Below, piece after piece: positions 59,400 to 64,000 of a stretch of 64,000 bases of DNA. Below the pieces are notes generated by a model. That model made no database searches. It saw only the letters and a program-made list of their open reading frames with translations, and was not told where the DNA came from. A program made the position numbers and the translations under genes. This DNA is from Apostichopus japonicus. Taxonomy: Eukaryota > Echinodermata > Holothuroidea > Aspidochirotida > Stichopodidae. Location: assembly GCF_037975245.1 (NCBI RefSeq), contig NC_092564.1, positions 16,942,984 to 17,006,983 of the forward strand, in the 5' to 3' direction. Positions within the stretch are counted from its first letter, which is position 1. The number at the start of each line of letters is the position of its first letter.

Positions 59400-61160
59400 T
59401 TTAATTTATGCAAAGGAAATAAATTGATACACACTGAATTACTGTTATACCACAACTAATACACATTTGAAGTAACACACCCCACCCCCACCCCCACTAC
59501 CACAACCACATAAAAAAAACACAAATCGAACCCCTCACCCTTCACTCATAGCCCTACATCGGCAAAATAATAAGAATAATAATAATGATAGAACGTAAAA
59601 TTAATTCAAAGTCTAAATACAGCATGTAAAGAGTAGACCCCCAAATACTGAAGCAATAAATTATAACTGATTTTTTTTTTTTTTATCGAGCCAACCGTAT
59701 CAGGTCAGTTGAATTCATCCTGTCTTTGGTCCCTATTTGTTAACCTTATTTATTCAGAGCTATCATACTGAAGACTTATACTCATGACGTTTGTTGCTAT
59801 GTAAACATTACAGATGCCTCAAGGGGCCATTTGTATACGTATAATTATCATCGGTAGCGACTGTTTGTTCAACTTAACCACGTATCAATCTGAACGAGTG
59901 GCTTTTCTTTTTCTTTTCCCCTTTTTTTTGGTGGTAAAAATCGTGGCTGTGAAATTTAATCGAAACGTGCTGATAAGCTGGTTTGATCTCTTCACGTGTG
60001 TTAGGTCTTCTTCTCTCTTTACAGAGCAAACCATGAGAGGTTGTATCAATAATTGTTAAGTAATGAATTCCCATTATCTAGTTCATTTTACCCGGCATGG
60101 TATATTTAAATGTCACATGTCATATGTAGAGAGAAAACCTACGTATATTTATTTATATATAGGCCTATATATATCTATCTATCTACCTATCAACCTATAC
60201 AGTACAGATCACGAACGATTCAAATGGATGGAGGTTCGTGCATGGAGATGAACCAATCATAGAAACCGGTTGTAACTGGCTGAGAACTTGTGAAGTGATT
60301 GCTTTAAAGGGCCTTTCAAGTACTAGATTTAAAGCATTCGTGCCTAAGTGTTGCACAGAACGTCTCGCTCGAATTCATAACATTCCATCTGTAGATTTTT
60401 TTTTTTTTGTAACGACATTATAAAAAAAAGGAAGTCTACCCAATCTCTCTGACATCATAGCAAGTACAACAAGTGGGTTCTTTGAATAAGAAGAAGGAGA
60501 AGGGTAGAAAGAAAAAAAAACGAAATTGAAAAGAGAAAAAAAAGGAAGATAAACGTCAAGGAAATATCACTTTTTACATAATGAAATTGTAGACAACAAA
60601 TGGGCTAAAAGGAGGCCAAGCTAGCCAAAAGTTGGCGATTTTTATGTTAAAATAATCGATTCTGCACTCATCTAAGGGGATGTACTTGAGATAAAGACGT
60701 CAGAAGGAACACAGATGTAATGCAGGAGCACGGGCTAACACCCAACGATTGACCACGGCGAATGCGGGGAGATAAAGCCCCACTCGTTACCGCAGGCGAG
60801 CGCAGCGCTCGTCTCCTCTTATCGAGGTCAGTGTTGAACGGAAGAAGGGGGGTATCGTGGGCCTCATCAGACGCCGTCTTAAATATCGGTCCTTGTAAAA
60901 TAACAGTTAAAAACTGGCAAGCTATTATACCAAACAGATTCCCCCAACTGATGCCAATGTACGCACCGGCGACACAAAACCCCAAAAATGATACAATTCA
61001 ACAGGTTTGTGATATTAGACTGCATGTGGGTGTCGTTCATATAATAAAACAATTAAACAAAGTATTACATTTCCAAGCTCTAAACTGAACTGTAGGATAT
61101 AAGTGTTTCATTTATCTCTGCCGATATTTTGTGGTTATCAAAATATGGCTTTCACAAGGA
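59400..61160. other. Intergenic, no gene recognised; local GC-rich patch
   Basis: Microsatellite-like TATC/TATA runs lie at 60145-60195. A GC-rich patch (about 60725-60870) stands out from its surroundings. It includes a minus-strand frame (60668-60985) with a hydrophobic stretch and then TASDEAHDTPLLPFNTDLDK, but no family match or convincing exon borders. Confidence 0.4.
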
Positions 61161-61200
61161 CGGGGTGGGGTGGGGTGGGGTGGGGGTGGGGGAAGGGGTG
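61161..61200 (+). repeat. G-rich (GGGGT)n tract
   Basis: At least six runs of four or more G in about 40 bp satisfy the simple G-quadruplex pattern on the plus strand. No gene lies nearby to suggest a regulatory role. Confidence 0.85.
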
Positions 61201-63700
61201 AACGAAGCAATATGTATGTAAACCTACATCATCATGGCACATTGTGGGAGTATTTTCATTATTCATATTGATGTTCGAAGTATTTTACTTTTTTTCATGA
61301 TCTAATAAGTTTTCGACCAATTAAAAATGTTTTAACATTAACTTGTTTACAATATCTTAACTGTTACACCGCATTCACATGGTGATAAATGTCTTTGAAA
61401 AGTGTGACTTGCTAATAATATAAATGTAAAATTTGAGTAGAAGATTGTTACAAAATATATTCATACGTTTGCAATTAAAATTTAGAAGTACAAAAAAAGA
61501 GAGCATCGATTGATGTGGCCAAATTTCTGTGAGAACTGCTTTGCTCAATTCACGTAAACTTTTGGGAGAGAAAGAGTCACCAACTTAAATATACTCATCA
61601 ATATAGACGTCACAAACTGGCCATTTTTTGGGGCAATATTTTGAAAGTTATGTTTCATTTAGTCAAAATAAAATTGCAGTGCATCACGCAAACAAAAAAC
61701 ACTCTTCGAGATTTTTTGCTTTTAATTTTAGTTTTTTTTTAAAGTTAAATAGCGAATAAATTGTTATAACGATTTATTTTTTCGGGGATCCTATCCTATT
61801 TGATATTTTTGGTTTTATTGGTGACGGTGATGTTAAGTGCTAACCGAACTCATAAAGGGCAGTTGATATTTGCGATATCCAGCTATTGTATCGCTTGAAG
61901 ATTGAGGTTATTCTTTCATTTTTGTTCACTTTCATTATTTATTAAACAACCGTTTGTTCATCTATAGTTATTTTTTCTGTTCTTGTCTTGTCTTTCTCTT
62001 TGTAACGTGTCATCCGTGCAATTTACTTTACTTTGTTAATTATTTACGTAAGATTTATGGCGTCATACATATTTTTACCATTCGATGGATATAAGGGGAT
62101 TAGAAATATTTTAAATATCCTTTTTCTGTTTAATTGCACAGTAAAGTGCCTTAATAATAACTTCCAATCCTTCTGTGAACTATAAAGGAAAGGACGTATG
62201 TCCATGGAAATATCACGTGACAACTTCCTGCTTAATTGATTATACTTAAGTCTCGTAGACTCCGTATCAACAACAACAACAGCAAAAATACATGTTGATT
62301 GGTCCCAAAGGGTTTACCAAACTCACTAGTTTGATGTTTTATGGAGAATAAAGGTATATTATAAAAAAGTCAAATAGTTTATACGCCCTCCGACCTTAAT
62401 TTCAAACGCCATGCTCTTTTCCAATGTACTTGACGATTCCATTCAATTCGGACGTTAATTTGTCGCCCAAAAACTCTTTATTACTCATTGTAAGTTTTGA
62501 CAAACCCATGATTAAAAAAATTTTTTTTTTCTTCTTTCACGAATTTGAAATCTTAACGGCTGTTCCAATGTAAACATATGTATTGCTTCAGAACGATGGA
62601 ACATTGCTGCAACCCTTCTCCCCCTCCCCCTCCTAAACACACACACAAGCACAACAGTTTCATTGTTTTCTTTAAATGAAAATACAGAAAAAGTCTGGAC
62701 GTTTATATCTTGAAGGGAACAGGAAATAAATATCTACATATAAAGATCAATGTAGATAATTCCATAAAAGTCTAAATCTCTATCTAGATAATTAGTCGGT
62801 AAACAAAATGGTCACATGTAAGCTTCACACGGTTTTATTGCGCAGTACATATGGTTCATCTGATCATAAATCTAACGGTTATTTATCACTACTGAATAGG
62901 AATCAAATCAAACTTTGTTCGTCAGAAAAAACATATATATTCTTCATTATAGCTTGTAGTGGTTATCATTAATAACAGCCAGGACTCATTTGGGTAAATG
63001 GTAAATTTATTAGTAACCGTGACTAGTTTGAGAGTAACCTTATATGTTTTAGTAATAGACAATAAAATGTCATGTAATGAGAACTATATATAAGCTGCTC
63101 ATGTGAAAACAAGAGATTCGAAAAATACGACAAACACAGATAACGCAACAACCAGAACTACCTTGATTGCAATGAGTACACACAATATTGCTTGGGTGAG
63201 TCTGAGCACTTCATGTGTATCGAACCAAACAAAATTTCTTCGCCCTCCAATTCCCGTGGAAAAATATCAAATCGTCAAATCATCAAATCGTCAAATCATA
63301 CTTCAGTAATTTAAACAGTTATCAGGGACTTTATTGAAGCTTGTGGATCCGTGCAGTTGAAGTTTCCTTGTAAGCAATACAAGTCCCAGTACTCTTTTCT
63401 CGTAGACACATTTTTATATTAATAAATATAGTATATATGAAATATACCATATCATATACATATAGTGATGCAAAACCCAATCAACAGCTTAAATTACTAT
63501 TTTAATTTAAGATCAACGTTCACAATGACGTCACCAAAGCTTTGACATTGTTTATCAACTCCCTCCCTATGAACCGTTAATACCAGGTCTTTCGTTTTTA
63601 TCAACCATCTGTAAGTAGCTTTTAAACTGCACTATTATGATTATTTCGCGTCATTGTGACGTCATTATGAGGCGGTTGTTAATTCATAACGAGGAGTGTT
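61201..63700. other. Intergenic, no gene recognised
   Basis: AT-rich sequence with A/T homopolymers, C-rich 'ccctccccctcct' near 62620, and a short 'atcgtcaaatc' repetition near 63270-63300. Reading frames are all short and unsupported. Confidence 0.5.
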
Positions 63701-63724
63701 ATCTCAAGGAGTGTTAGCTCATAG

Positions 63725-63960
63725 GAGTGTTAACTCAGTGGTTAATGCCGGTGCCTTCCAATCATAAGGTCCCGAGTTCGAGTCACTCCAATATTAATGT
63801 ATGTCGTCCAGTTACAGAGTTGTTGACAATTGACAATTCATAATCATGGACGTTAAATATAAATGTAAGAGACTGCCTTCGGTCAGCTTGCGGCTTTGAT
63901 AAGCCAATGAGGCTTCTTTGCGAGTTCCTGCTCGCAGGAGGATCTAAAATACATACATAA
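63725..63960 (+). mobile_element. tRNA-derived SINE (family B), copy 2
   Basis: Head 'gagtgttaactcagtgg' and B-box 'gagttcgagtca', body and (CATA)n tail as in the copy at 32656-32900 with few differences. Immediately upstream (63693-63724) the first bases of the head, 'ggagtgtta' plus 'ctca', are repeated twice more at 16-bp spacing, an unusual 5' duplication. Confidence 0.88.
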
Positions 63961-64000
63961 TATATATACATAACGACACAGCTTTATCTGGTGACGTCAC

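Noticed and set aside
60855-60885. Second hammerhead core (CTGATGAGGCC on the minus strand)
   Set aside because: The required GAAA segment is absent after the would-be stem II, and no stem I pairs.
60668-60985. Transmembrane-type exon in the GC-rich patch
   Set aside because: The hydrophobic frame has no clear acceptor and donor pair and no recognisable family; support too weak for a gene call.
1-64000. LTR retroelement, Polinton or other capsid-bearing element
   Set aside because: No long terminal repeats, primer-binding site, reverse transcriptase, integrase or capsid-like frame was seen on either strand.

Overview
The window is AT-rich metazoan nuclear DNA with small exons, GT/AG introns and many short transposon copies. 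Three conserved animal genes were rebuilt exon by exon, and every splice phase agrees. Protein content and repeat style suggest a marine invertebrate deuterostome. An echinoderm such as a sea cucumber is my best guess, but no single diagnostic marker supports it.

Region by region. (1) 2.3-10.3 kb holds a minus-strand gene for a single-pass membrane receptor. It has a Thr-rich repeat stalk, one transmembrane helix, a small basic juxtamembrane exon and a long tail made of 93-residue repeats packed with YxxLN motifs. Each repeat carries a spacing-perfect ITAM. A decayed copy of the same tail lies in the opposite orientation at 2.3-2.64 kb. (2) 13.5-21.7 kb holds a six-exon plus-strand GPATCH4 orthologue (G-patch nucleolar protein). 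Its introns contain tRNA-like pieces, a tRNA-derived SINE and, on the minus strand, a complete type I hammerhead ribozyme. (3) 25.0-40.3 kb holds a twelve-exon minus-strand gene that joins an RFESD-like Rieske [2Fe-2S] domain to a DUF455 ferritin-like domain with a full diiron ligand set. Its introns hold a 1.65-kb hAT transposon with an 8-bp target duplication and a BED zinc-finger reading frame, a 60-bp minisatellite and SINEs. (4) 41.5-47.7 kb holds an eight-exon plus-strand metaxin-2 (MTX2) gene, head to head with the Rieske-DUF455 gene across about 1.2 kb. (5) 47.7-64 kb has no gene I can name. It contains a cluster of three non-autonomous hAT-like elements (50.4-52.1 kb), one with another element nested inside it, plus microsatellites, a second copy of a tRNA-SINE family at the right edge, and one plausible orphan minus-strand exon at 59.1 kb.

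GPATCH4 and the Rieske-DUF455 gene converge tail to tail, and Rieske-DUF455 and MTX2 diverge from a shared upstream region. No operon-like cooperation is apparent. MTX2 acts in mitochondrial outer-membrane import, while the Rieske-DUF455 protein has all the ligands expected of an iron redox enzyme of unknown substrate. No LTR retroelement, Polinton, CRISPR array, rRNA or intact tRNA gene was recognised.

Most notable items: the triple-ITAM receptor tail with its coding-repeat array and decayed inverted copy; the Rieske-DUF455 fusion; two copies of a SINE-like family whose 5' end is U2 snRNA; the hammerhead ribozyme; and distinct hAT-like families that share one subterminal hairpin block.
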